A DNA stretch of 48,331 nt, taken from Alphaproteobacteria bacterium. Lineage in GTDB: Bacteria; Pseudomonadota; Alphaproteobacteria; Rhizobiales; Rhizobiaceae. The notes under the pieces were generated by a model, which was given only the letters and a program-made list of their open reading frames with translations, was not told where the DNA came from and did not search any database. This document shows positions 35,098 to 43,584 of this stretch, piece by piece; position 1 is the stretch's first letter; each line of letters starts with the position of its first letter. The DNA lies in assembly GCA_024742485.1 (NCBI GenBank), contig JANSYK010000006.1, positions 1 through 48,331 of the forward strand, written 5' to 3'. Both the position numbers and the translations under genes were made by a program.

Positions 35098-37893
35098 ATG
35101 GCCGAAAGCATGACGTTGTCCGTAAACGGTGAACAATGCGATATTGATTCCGAAGACACCAGTCTACTGGACGCCTTGCGCGAGCAGTTGGACCTGACGG
35201 GCGCGAAGAAAGCGTGCGACAACGGCGAGTGCGGCAGTTGCATCGTCATGATGAACGGCAAGCCGACAAAATCCTGTCTGCTGCCGGCGTCACGAGCGGC
35301 CGGCAAGGACATTCTGACCATCGAAGGCATGGCCCCTGAAGCCGAAAACATACAGCCGGGAGATGACCTGTCGATTCTGCATCCCCTGCAGCAGGCCTTT
35401 CTTGAAAAAGGCGCAACACAGTGCGGATTTTGCATCCCGGGAATGATCATGAAGGCGCACACATTGTTGCGCAACAAGCCAAATCCCTCACGCGATGAAA
35501 TCGTCAAGGGCCTGTCAAAAAACCTGTGCCGCTGCACCGGATACACAAAGATAATCGAGGCGGTCGAATATGCCGCCGAGATGATCCGCGATGGATCAAA
35601 TTCACCAGGTTTTGCCAAACCCAACGGGCGGGTCGTTGGAGTCGATGTTGCTCGATTGGATAGCCCTGCGACCGTCAACGGTCAGGCAAAATATGCCGCC
35701 GATATGAAACTGCCCGGCATGCTGTTCGGCAAGCTGCTTCGTTCGGACGTTCATCATGCGAAAATCATTTCGATTGATACGAGCGCCGCGGAAGCGATGG
35801 ATGGTGTCGAATGTGTCATTACGGCAAAGGATATCCCCGGCACGGCATATCTGCCGAACTGCCAGCCACAGGTGTTTGTATTTCCAGAGGATCGAATCCG
35901 GTTCAAGGGCGAAGCTCTGGCTGGAGTAGCGGCACGATCGGAGACAATCGCACAAGCGGCACTGGACAGCATCAAGGTGACCTATCAGGAACTGCCTCAT
36001 GCCATTGAGGTCGCTGAGGCTGTTCGCCCGGACGCCGAGCCGCTTTACGATCACTCGCCGAGAGTGTCGGAACCCGAAGAGGTCAGCTGCGGCGATATCG
36101 ATGCAGGGTTTGCGGAGGCGGACGTCATCATCGAAAATGAATATTCCGTACCTGTGCGGGAGCACGCCGCCATGGAACCGGAATCCTGCCTGGCATACGA
36201 GGAAAACGGCAGACTGACTCTCAAGACCGGCCTCTACCATGCCTTCGTACAGGGCACGATGTCCATCGCCAATAATCTGGACATGAAAGAGGATGATATC
36301 CGAATCTCGTGTCCGGCGATGGGTGGCAATTTTGGAACGCGTGGCGATACGCTGATAGCCGTCGCGGCCGGCCTTATGGCCAGGAAAACAGGAAAGCCGG
36401 TGCGCATCGTGTTCACGCGTGCTGAATCCATTCTTGGGTCCTGCAAGGCGCCTTCGGTCAACATTCGGTACAAAACCGGCGCCAAAAAGGACGGCCGGAT
36501 CGTTGCAGTGGATGTTGAAGTCTTACATGGTGCCGGCGGGTGGGCGCCATATTTGATAGACAAGACAACCAGAGGATTTGAACTTTGCTACTATGAAACC
36601 CTTGGCGCTCTTCTTTCCCATGCAACCGGGCCGTATGAAATCGCCAATGTCCGCGCCCGCGCCTGGGATGTGTTGACCAACGGGCCTCGCTACGTGCCGC
36701 TTCGCGGAACGAATGCCAACTACATGCCCTTGGCCTATGAATCGCAAATTGATCTGATCGCTGAAAAGATCGGCATGAGTCCCCTGGACGTGCGCATGAA
36801 GAATGCCATCCGTCTCGGCGGCACGACCCATTTTGGACAACAGCTCACCGAACATGTCTCGATGGTTCAGGAACTCGAATTGATCCGGCCTCATTTTGAG
36901 GCGGCGAACCAGCGCCTTGCCCAGCGAAGGGCAGAGGCGGAATATCCATGGAGGCCGGGGCTGGGCATGGGCGCGGGATGGCGCAACATCGGCTATTTCA
37001 AGGCGGACATCACCGCCGGAGCGAAACTGGATGCCGATGGCAAGATCCACGTCATGGCCGGTACGGTGGAACAGGGCCAAGGCCCGACAACGCAATTTAC
37101 CCAGATCGGCGCCGATGCCATCGGCGTCGGCATGTCTGAAATGCGGATCACGCTCGGCGACACGGAAAAGGCGCCCTACCCCGTACCGACCTTCAGTTCA
37201 ATTTCCACCGTTGGCACAGGCAAGGCCGTGCAGGTCGCGGCGGAAACCCTGCGCGGCAAGCTGTTGGCGGCGGCCGCTGAATTGCTGCAAAGCGATCCGT
37301 CGAAGATCTCCACAAAGGGCGACCTGTTCTATCTGGCCGAAAGTCCCGATGTCTATGTTTCATTGAAACAACTGGCGGATCATTTCGAGGAGACCGGCCA
37401 GGACAGCCTGTCGGAATCAAAAATCGCATGGGCCGGCGAGGCCCCCACCATTCTTTACGGCTACAATACCGGTCTGATCGAGCTTGATGTGAACACCGAC
37501 ACCGGTGAGGTGCGGTTGCTCAATCACGTCAATGTCTGTGATCCGGGCACACGGATCAATCCGCAGGCAGTGGACGGACAGATAGATGGTGCCATTGCCT
37601 TTGGCATCGGGTTTGCCCTCAGCGAGCGGTTCCATCCCGATAATCCGGCCACGCTGGAGGGGTATGGACTACCATCGACACGGTCCATTCCGCCCGAGGT
37701 GACGAGGCTCTATGTGGATGAACCGCTGGAGCGCGGCCCATTTGGTGCAAAGAGCATGGCCGAACATCCGGGAATTTCTCCAATACCGGCCATCATCAAC
37801 GCCATTGCCAATGCAACGGGTGTTCGTGTCCGGGACATTCCGGCCACACCGGAACGAATAAAGGCGGCCCTTGAAGCCGCTTCAACAAACTGA
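35098..37893 (+). CDS. Molybdenum hydroxylase with fused [2Fe-2S] domain (aldehyde oxidoreductase/xanthine dehydrogenase family)
   Basis: A 931-aa enzyme, like Desulfovibrio-type aldehyde oxidoreductase: FeS and Mo parts in one chain and no FAD domain. Plant-type [2Fe-2S] ligands are Cys40, Cys45, Cys48 and Cys60. The second cluster is Cys109, Cys112, Cys144 and Cys146 (CGFC and CRC). The Mo-cofactor part has RLDSPATVNGQAKYAADM, the loop PAMGGNFGTRGD, a glutamine loop GTVEQGQGPTTQFTQIG and the C-terminal active-site region RGPFGAKSMAEHPG, where the Glu matches the catalytic residue of the family. It hydroxylates aldehydes or N-heteroaromatic carbons with water as oxygen donor. It is the first gene of the plus-strand arm, after a promoter/operator shared in design with the kor arm. 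Substrate unknown. Confidence 0.88.
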   Translation: MAESMTLSVNGEQCDIDSEDTSLLDALREQLDLTGAKKACDNGECGSCIVMMNGKPTKSCLLPASRAAGKDILTIEGMAPEAENIQPGDDLSILHPLQQAFLEKGATQCGFCIPGMIMKAHTLLRNKPNPSRDEIVKGLSKNLCRCTGYTKIIEAVEYAAEMIRDGSNSPGFAKPNGRVVGVDVARLDSPATVNGQAKYAADMKLPGMLFGKLLRSDVHHAKIISIDTSAAEAMDGVECVITAKDIPGTAYLPNCQPQVFVFPEDRIRFKGEALAGVAARSETIAQAALDSIKVTYQELPHAIEVAEAVRPDAEPLYDHSPRVSEPEEVSCGDIDAGFAEADVIIENEYSVPVREHAAMEPESCLAYEENGRLTLKTGLYHAFVQGTMSIANNLDMKEDDIRISCPAMGGNFGTRGDTLIAVAAGLMARKTGKPVRIVFTRAESILGSCKAPSVNIRYKTGAKKDGRIVAVDVEVLHGAGGWAPYLIDKTTRGFELCYYETLGALLSHATGPYEIANVRARAWDVLTNGPRYVPLRGTNANYMPLAYESQIDLIAEKIGMSPLDVRMKNAIRLGGTTHFGQQLTEHVSMVQELELIRPHFEAANQRLAQRRAEAEYPWRPGLGMGAGWRNIGYFKADITAGAKLDADGKIHVMAGTVEQGQGPTTQFTQIGADAIGVGMSEMRITLGDTEKAPYPVPTFSSISTVGTGKAVQVAAETLRGKLLAAAAELLQSDPSKISTKGDLFYLAESPDVYVSLKQLADHFEETGQDSLSESKIAWAGEAPTILYGYNTGLIELDVNTDTGEVRLLNHVNVCDPGTRINPQAVDGQIDGAIAFGIGFALSERFHPDNPATLEGYGLPSTRSIPPEVTRLYVDEPLERGPFGAKSMAEHPGISPIPAIINAIANATGVRVRDIPATPERIKAALEAASTN

Positions 37894-37939
37894 ACTCATT
37901 TTTAGACCTCGCAAATGAGGTAATTTCGGGAGGACCAGC

Positions 37940-38965
37940 ATGACTGACAAACCAAGAAAATCCAAGGGACTGACACGTCGAGGTGTTTTGGCCGGAACCG
38001 GGGCTGCGGTTGCCGGTGCGACATTCCTCGGCGGCAAGGCACCGCTCTACGCGGCAGGCAAACGCAAGTTGCGGTACATAGCCTTCATCAACCGAAACTC
38101 GGTTTGGGGCAAACCATACGATTTCCTTGCCGCCGAGGTGGAACGTCTTTCCAACGGTGAGCTGGAAATCGAATATGCCGGTGGCTCGGATGTCATCGGC
38201 GGCTTCGATGCACCGGAAGCCGTCGCCAACGGTGTGTTCGACATGAGCCACTCGGCCAACGCCTATTTTGCCGGTGCGGTTCCCGCTTCAATTGCGCTTG
38301 CGAGCGGAAATGCATCCGTCGACGAGCTGCGCGAATCCGGCGCCCTCGATGCCTATGCCGACATCGTCATGAAGCAACGCGGTGTCATGATGACCGGCGT
38401 TCCCCTGAGTGGCGTCGGTTATGTGTTTCAGGTCCGGGGTAATCCCGGTGAATTGTCCTATTTCAAGGGCCGGAAGATCAGATCAATTCCACTTTACGAT
38501 CCGATTTTGAGCGCACTGGGTGCCACACCGGTGACAACGTCGCCGGCGGAAGCCTATACGGCTATGGAACGCGGATTGGTTGACGGCATCGGTTGGCCTG
38601 ACATTGGCCTGCTTGATTTCAAATTCTTTGAACAAGCCAAATTCGTCATGATGCCGACCTTCTATCAGTTGAGAACGGCGACTTTGGTCAATCCGAATTC
38701 GTTCCAGGGTCTGCCGGAGGAGCTTCAGACAGTGTTCCTGGAAGCCAATCGCTCCGCCGATGCCATTGGCGAAAAATGGGCCCGGGACAAACGCGACGCG
38801 GAACATGCGGAAATGGAAAAAGCCGGCGTCGAGTTCGTGTCTCTGTCGGACAGCGAAGCAAATCAGTTTGTCGACCTGACAGAGGAAAAGCTGTGGGAGA
38901 ACATTGCCAAGTCTGCGCCTGACGATGCGGCCGTCTTGAGGCCGCTGTTTGACAAGACCAGCTAG
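37940..38965 (+). CDS. TRAP transporter solute-binding protein with Tat signal (DctP family)
   Basis: Periplasmic receptor, 341 aa. The N-terminus has a twin-arginine signal (LTRRGVLAGTGAAVAGATFLGG) with likely cleavage near residue 39. The DctP fold is seen in EVERLSNGELEIEY, the ligand region with NPGELSYFKGRKIRS (the family's anion-binding Arg) and TTSPAEAYTAMERGLVDGIGWP. The ribosome binding site GGGAGGA is strong. Tat export of DctP proteins often points to a large or cofactor-like fold, but here it may simply be the usual route for this subgroup. It lies 46 bases after the hydroxylase gene and delivers to the DctQ/DctM pair. Confidence 0.88.
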   Translation: MTDKPRKSKGLTRRGVLAGTGAAVAGATFLGGKAPLYAAGKRKLRYIAFINRNSVWGKPYDFLAAEVERLSNGELEIEYAGGSDVIGGFDAPEAVANGVFDMSHSANAYFAGAVPASIALASGNASVDELRESGALDAYADIVMKQRGVMMTGVPLSGVGYVFQVRGNPGELSYFKGRKIRSIPLYDPILSALGATPVTTSPAEAYTAMERGLVDGIGWPDIGLLDFKFFEQAKFVMMPTFYQLRTATLVNPNSFQGLPEELQTVFLEANRSADAIGEKWARDKRDAEHAEMEKAGVEFVSLSDSEANQFVDLTEEKLWENIAKSAPDDAAVLRPLFDKTS

Positions 38966-38988
38966 CAGGCGGGACATTGACATGATTG

Positions 38989-39019
38989 AGCGGCGGGCTC
39001 GTTCTGCGAGTCCGCCGCT
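38989..39019 (+). promoter_or_regulatory. Intercistronic hairpin after the DctP gene
   Basis: A 13-bp stem with one G-U pair (AGCGGCGGGCTCG against CGAGTCCGCCGCT) and a 5-base loop lies between the SBP stop and the dctQ start. There is no T run. It is likely a 3' stabiliser of the SBP message or a partial terminator. Confidence 0.6.
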
Positions 39020-39034
39020 TGCATAAATGGGAAC

Positions 39035-39613
39035 GTGCCGGTGAATTTTTCACGGATTTATTCTGAGTTTGAACGGATTGCGCTGTACCTGGCGATGTTC
39101 AGCGCCGCGCTGATCATGGCGATGAGCCTTTGGATCACTTATGACGTCATCACACGAACGTTTTTCGGATTCGCATCACCCTGGGCATTCGACCTGTCGG
39201 AATATTCTCTTGTCTGGATAACATTTCTGGGCGCTCCCTGGGTTTTGATGCAGGATCGCCATGTTCGCATTGAGCTGCTTGTTGATGTTTTGCCAAGACC
39301 TGTTCAACGGGTCCTCGGTGTCGGAGTCTGCATCGTTGGCGTGTTCATGTGCGCGATACTCGCATGGCGCACCGGTGTAGCTGCCATCGAATATTACGAA
39401 CGCAATGTCATGATGGCGCGAATTTGGCGCATTCCGCGAATCTGGCCCTACTTCGTCATTCCTTTGGGCAGTGGGCTTCTCTCCGTCGCATTCCTGTTGC
39501 GCCTGGCACTCTATTTGAGAGAGCAGGACCCAGAGGCGTCGCTGCGCAGCAAGGCTTCAGCCGGGCAGGAATCCGGCCTGATGCCGATAGGGAATGATAC
39601 CGATGGAGTATGA
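39035..39613 (+). CDS. TRAP transporter small permease subunit (DctQ family)
   Basis: Membrane protein of 192 aa with four hydrophobic helices (about residues 13-35, 47-66, 90-112 and 134-158). The DctQ pattern is visible in ITYDVITRTFFGFASPWAFDLSEYSLVWITFLGAPWVLMQDRHVRIELL, including the RT-F-G and DRHVR-type motifs. A GTG start has only a weak upstream site. It overlaps the DctM gene. It links DctM to the binding protein. Confidence 0.87.
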   Translation: MPVNFSRIYSEFERIALYLAMFSAALIMAMSLWITYDVITRTFFGFASPWAFDLSEYSLVWITFLGAPWVLMQDRHVRIELLVDVLPRPVQRVLGVGVCIVGVFMCAILAWRTGVAAIEYYERNVMMARIWRIPRIWPYFVIPLGSGLLSVAFLLRLALYLREQDPEASLRSKASAGQESGLMPIGNDTDGV

Positions 39614-40916
39614 GTGGGTCACGACGCTCGGATTCTTCTTTGGCCTGCTGATGCTGATGATGCTCAGCGGCATGCCCGTCGCCATCGGTTTCATCACGCT
39701 GAATATCGTTGGCCTTTACATCTATTTGGGCCCTGGGGCTTTGGCACTGCTCGCAACAAGCTCATTCACCTCAATCGGCCAATTTGCCCTCATCCCGATC
39801 CCGTTGTTCATTCTGATGGGTGAATTGCTGATGCGAACCGGCCTTGCCTCGAAAACCGTCGAGGCTGTGGATCACTGGATCGGACGTATTCCAGGTCGCC
39901 TGTCGCTTTCATCGGTGGGTGGCGGCACCCTGTTCGGTGCCTTGAGCGGGGCCAGCATGGCATCTGTCGCCATGCTGGGATCGACGCTTGTACCGGAAAT
40001 GACAAGGCGTGGTTACAAACCCGCCATGTCGGTCAGTTCGATTCTTGCCGGCGGAGGGCTCGCAGTCCTCATACCGCCAAGCGCACTGGGCGTTTTGCTC
40101 GGTGCGTTGGCCAAAGTCTCGATCGCCCAGTTGCTGGTTGCCGGAATTTTGCCTGGTGTTGTGCTGGCGGCAATGTACTTCATCTATTTTGCCGTGCGTG
40201 CGAAGATCCAGCCGGAACTGGCGCCGCCTTACGAAGCCGTCTCCACCTCATTGGCGCAAAAGCTCTATATTCTGTTGACCGTTGCGCCGCTGCTCAGTCT
40301 GATCGTGGTCGTCACCGGCTTTATTTTCCTTGGCATTGCAACACCATCGGAATCAGCGGCCATGGGCGTCGTTGCAACGATCATCCTGGCTGCATGCTAT
40401 GGGCGCCTGACCTGGGACGCGGTCGCAAAGTCATTGATGTCAGCGATGACAACGACGGCGATGATGCTGCTGGTGATTGTCGGTTCGACAGGATTCAGCC
40501 AACTGCTCGCGGCAACCGGTGCCACGTCCGGATTGGTGACGTCGGTCGCGAATCTGGGCCTGGGTCAGGTCATGACGGTCATCGTCATGCAGTTGATCGT
40601 GCTGGTGCTTGGCTGCTTCATTGACACCATATCAATCATGCTCGTTGCCATTCCGGTTTTCATGCCGATCGTGCAGGCACTCGGCATCCATGAGATCTGG
40701 TTTTGCATCCTGATTTTGGTTCAATTGGAGTTGGCGGGCATTACCCCGCCATTTGGGGTGTTGCTGTTCGTCATGAAAGGTGTTCAACAACACCTGAAAA
40801 TCTCGGAAATCTACAAGGCCGCAATTCCTATTGTTGCAATCCAGATTGCACTGGTTGCGCTTTTGATGATCTTCCCCGAAATTGTCACCACGTTGCCGGA
40901 TCTGGTGAAAAACTGA
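39603..40916 (+). CDS. TRAP transporter large permease subunit (DctM family)
   Basis: Transport-channel subunit, 437 aa, with about 11-12 membrane helices. DctM landmarks include MMLSGMPVAIGFITLN, IPLFILMGELLMRTG, GALSGASMASVAMLGSTLVPEMTRRGY, LIPPSALGVLLGALA and ITPPFGVLLFVMKGV. The start is the ATG at 39603, with AGGGA 9 bases upstream; an ATG at 39594 directly abuts that site. It overlaps the dctQ end by 11 bases. The ligand cannot be read from sequence; the hydroxylase in the same operon suggests an aldehyde, aromatic or heterocyclic carboxylate. Confidence 0.9.
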   Translation: MEYEWVTTLGFFFGLLMLMMLSGMPVAIGFITLNIVGLYIYLGPGALALLATSSFTSIGQFALIPIPLFILMGELLMRTGLASKTVEAVDHWIGRIPGRLSLSSVGGGTLFGALSGASMASVAMLGSTLVPEMTRRGYKPAMSVSSILAGGGLAVLIPPSALGVLLGALAKVSIAQLLVAGILPGVVLAAMYFIYFAVRAKIQPELAPPYEAVSTSLAQKLYILLTVAPLLSLIVVVTGFIFLGIATPSESAAMGVVATIILAACYGRLTWDAVAKSLMSAMTTTAMMLLVIVGSTGFSQLLAATGATSGLVTSVANLGLGQVMTVIVMQLIVLVLGCFIDTISIMLVAIPVFMPIVQALGIHEIWFCILILVQLELAGITPPFGVLLFVMKGVQQHLKISEIYKAAIPIVAIQIALVALLMIFPEIVTTLPDLVKN

Positions 40917-40933
40917 CTGCTGAGGAAAGCCAT

Positions 40934-41593
40934 ATGGCTATAGCCAAGTCAAAGGAGAAGTCGAGCCCGAGGGCGAAGCGGGATCCCGCCGCCACAAAGG
41001 AAAGAATATTGAAGGCAGGCTTGGCCGAATTTGGCTCAAAGGGCTATGGCGGAGCCAGCATGGAAACGGTGGTCAAACGCGCCAAATGCAACATCCGCAT
41101 GATCTACCACTACTTTGGCGGCAAACAGAATCTGTATGTGGCCTGCCTGGAGCGTGTTTATTCACACATCCGCGCAGAAGAGCAGAAGCTCAACCTCGAA
41201 CAGCTCCCACCGGTTAAGGCGCTGGAGCAACTTGTAGATTTCACATTTGACCACATGCAGAACAATCCGGATTTTGTGAAGATTGCTGTCGTGGAAAACA
41301 TGCAACGCGGCAAGTATATCGGGTCGGTGACACCGGTTGCGAGAGCCGCTGCCGGTCTCATTGATACGATCGAGACCATTTTGAAGCGCGGTGTCCGCCA
41401 GAAGGTCCTTCGATCGGGTATCGATGCTTTCCAGCTGTATGTCTCGATTCTGTCACTGAGCTATCTCCATCTGTCAAACCGGCACACATTGTCCATTACC
41501 TATGGTCAGGATCTTTCCGATCCCAAGTGGTTGGAAGCGCGGCGAAAACACGTGCGGAACATGATCTTGTCCTACGTGCGTGCACCGGGTTGA
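40934..41593 (+). CDS. TetR-family regulator, likely controller of the kor/Mo-hydroxylase regulon
   Basis: A 219-aa TetR protein. The HTH lies at about residues 20-66 (KERILKAGLAEFGSKGYGGASMETVVKRAKCNIRMIYHYFGGKQNLYVACLE). The C-terminal domain is helical and slightly longer than average, of the type seen in RutR/YcdC-like regulators. The ATG has GAGGAAA upstream and starts 17 bases after the DctM stop, so it is the last gene of the plus-strand operon. It is the only regulator in this block, and the two palindromes between korA and the hydroxylase gene are its probable sites. The longer frame starting inside dctM is an artefact. Confidence 0.87.
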   Translation: MAIAKSKEKSSPRAKRDPAATKERILKAGLAEFGSKGYGGASMETVVKRAKCNIRMIYHYFGGKQNLYVACLERVYSHIRAEEQKLNLEQLPPVKALEQLVDFTFDHMQNNPDFVKIAVVENMQRGKYIGSVTPVARAAAGLIDTIETILKRGVRQKVLRSGIDAFQLYVSILSLSYLHLSNRHTLSITYGQDLSDPKWLEARRKHVRNMILSYVRAPG

Positions 41594-41628
41594 TAGGTGG
41601 GATTCGCCCGGACCATTACTCGTGTCGA

Positions 41629-41894
41629 TCATGGTGATCCCGGTTTTATGAACGACTCGCTTGTCACCTTGTGATGGGCGCTCGCCATGCAGGCAAGCGC
41701 GCTGTTCTTGACGCCGACAAAGGGCAGATGATTTTGAGGGATACTCCCCCAATGACGTGCAGCATCCCGCCTTCGCTTTGGGCAATGAACTTTTCAACCA
41801 CATGAAGCTGGTCTGAATACAGGCAGGAAGACAGCCCGAAGGCCACATCGCTGGCTATGGAGTGGGCTTCCTTTATATCCGCGTATGGGATGAC
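41629..41894 (-). pseudogene. Aldehyde dehydrogenase C-terminal remnant, frameshifted
   Basis: Translation of the minus strand gives the end of an NAD-dependent aldehyde dehydrogenase in two pieces. The first reads VIPYADIKEAHSIASDVA, then FGLSSCLYSDQL, then a Gly-Met-x-His-Val motif. After about 41745-41760 the match shifts to another frame with HLPFVGVKNSAL and the typical end, stopping at 41629. The first frame stops at 41664. The front three quarters of the gene are missing. Recognition is by motif; the frameshift and truncation are visible directly. It joins a sulfatase fragment at its upstream side. Confidence 0.65.
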
Positions 41895-41953
41895 CGCCGG
41901 AACACCGCCAGCAGATCGGCCATGATCAGCACAATGTTCGGGACTTTGATCAT
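41873..41953 (-). pseudogene. Sulfatase N-terminal fragment
   Basis: A 26-codon frame starts with ATG overlapping the stop of the GMC oxidoreductase gene (ATGA) and reads KVPNIVLIMADLL, the start typical of alkaline-phosphatase-superfamily sulfatases (NIxLIxxD). It then loses similarity and stops at 41873 where the aldehyde dehydrogenase remnant begins in another frame. It is best seen as the 5' end of a sulfatase gene that once followed the GMC gene and was cut away by a rearrangement. Confidence 0.6.
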
Positions 41954-43584
41954 GCCAGTTGCTCCTCGGGGGATTTGGCGTTGCGGCGCAACCCTTGCAA
42001 GATCATGTCGGCACCCTTGTTGCCGATCATATAAGTCGGAGCGTTGGTATTTGCGGAGGTGATCTTGGGCATCGCCGAGGCATCGACAACACGCAGCTTT
42101 TCAACGCCATTGACCCGCAATTCGGGATCGAGAACCGCGTGTTCATCGCGGCCCATGCGGCAAGTGCCTGTGGGATGAAACACCGTGCCACCCATGTTTC
42201 GCACAGCGTCGAGAATCTCGGCATCGCTCTGAACCTCCTCGCCGGGAACCATTTCCTTGTCCCAAAGATCGCGAAAACCCGGCTGATGGATGATCTCGCG
42301 CAAGATCCGGACACCGGCGATCATGGTGCCGCGATCCCGTTCGGTCGACAGATAGTTCGGGGCGATCAGCGGGTCGGCCATCGGATCGGCGGAGCGGATG
42401 CAGACATACCCGCGGCTTTCGGGATGGCATTGCCAGAAGGACGCGGTGAAACCGGAGTAGCGGTGCAGCGGTGTACCGGGCTTGTCGACGGATAAAGGCA
42501 TGACGTTAAACTGAATGTCGGGACGACCGCGGTCCGCAAGCGGCGTGCACGCCCCTCCTCCGACCTGACCGGCCCCGACGGTGAGCGGGCCAATGCCTTT
42601 CAACGCCCAGTCGATACCCATCTTTGCAAGTTGGACGGGATTGCGGACGTCGTCGTTCAACGACCATTTCTTTTTCAACCGGACGATCTGGCGCATCTGG
42701 TAGTGGTCTTGCAGGTTCGCGCCAACCTCGGCGCTGTCCGCAACGACCGCAATTCCGTGTCGCTGCAGTGTTGCGGCGGGGCCGACACCCGAAAGTTGGA
42801 GAATCTGCGGCGACTGGATGGAACCCGCACACAGGATGACCTCGGATTCGGCACGGGCCTGATGCGTCTGGCCTCCGGCGACCCATTCGACACCGGTCGC
42901 ACAGGTGCCATCGAACAGGACCCGTGTCACATGCGCGCTGGTATTGAGTGTCACATTTCCGCGCGCCAGGGCGGGTTTGAGAAAAATCGATGCGGAACTT
43001 GCGCGAAAGCGCCTTCCCAGACTCAATTGATAGGTCCCGACTCCCAATGTGGTCGACCCGTTGAAATCGTCATTTCGCGGCAGGCCGTATTCCATCGCGG
43101 CGGCAAGCCATGCTTCACAGGCGGGATTGCGGTGGCGCAAATCCGAGACCGGCATGTCGCCGTCGCGTCCGTGCCATTGGTCGTCACCGCCTGCATAACG
43201 CTCGATCCGGCGGAAGTGCGGCAGCACATCCTCCCAGGACCAGCCGGTCGCACCCATATCCTGCCAGTCATCGAAATCCTCATGCTGTCCGCGGATGTAA
43301 ATCAACCCGTTGATCGAACTGGACCCGCCGACAATCCGTCCACGCGGCCATGCGATTCCGCGATGCCCATCACCCTCGGACGGTTCCGTTTTGAACACCC
43401 GGCTGAATCGCGGATCATAGATCGTGCGGAAATATCCAACCGGCAGTTTCAGCCAGGGATTTCTGTCGAGTCCGCCGGCCTCCAGCACCAGCACGCGGCA
43501 GGCCGGGTCGGCGGATAGCCGATTGGCGATCAGAGACCCGGCAGAACCGGACCCGATAATGATGTAATCGTAACCTTGTTTCAT
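41950..43584 (-). CDS. GMC-family FAD oxidoreductase (choline dehydrogenase-like)
   Basis: A 544-aa flavoprotein of the glucose-methanol-choline family. The N-terminal FAD-binding motif is YIIIGSGSAGSLIANRL with VLVLEAGG; GMC signature 1 is in RGRIVGGSSSINGLIYIRGQ; signature 2 in LCAGSIQSPQILQLSGVGP. The catalytic His is in VFHPTGTCRMG and the C-terminal motif is DASAMPKITSANTNAPTYMIG. It oxidises an alcohol to an aldehyde using FAD. The start ATG overlaps the enolase-superfamily stop (ATGA). It was probably part of a longer pathway operon whose flanking sulfatase and aldehyde dehydrogenase genes are now remnants. Confidence 0.9.
   Translation of the reverse strand: MKQGYDYIIIGSGSAGSLIANRLSADPACRVLVLEAGGLDRNPWLKLPVGYFRTIYDPRFSRVFKTEPSEGDGHRGIAWPRGRIVGGSSSINGLIYIRGQHEDFDDWQDMGATGWSWEDVLPHFRRIERYAGGDDQWHGRDGDMPVSDLRHRNPACEAWLAAAMEYGLPRNDDFNGSTTLGVGTYQLSLGRRFRASSASIFLKPALARGNVTLNTSAHVTRVLFDGTCATGVEWVAGGQTHQARAESEVILCAGSIQSPQILQLSGVGPAATLQRHGIAVVADSAEVGANLQDHYQMRQIVRLKKKWSLNDDVRNPVQLAKMGIDWALKGIGPLTVGAGQVGGGACTPLADRGRPDIQFNVMPLSVDKPGTPLHRYSGFTASFWQCHPESRGYVCIRSADPMADPLIAPNYLSTERDRGTMIAGVRILREIIHQPGFRDLWDKEMVPGEEVQSDAEILDAVRNMGGTVFHPTGTCRMGRDEHAVLDPELRVNGVEKLRVVDASAMPKITSANTNAPTYMIGNKGADMILQGLRRNAKSPEEQLA

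Noticed and set aside
42631-43518. 295-aa plus-strand frame antisense to the GMC oxidoreductase
   Set aside because: No motif; the minus strand carries all GMC signatures.
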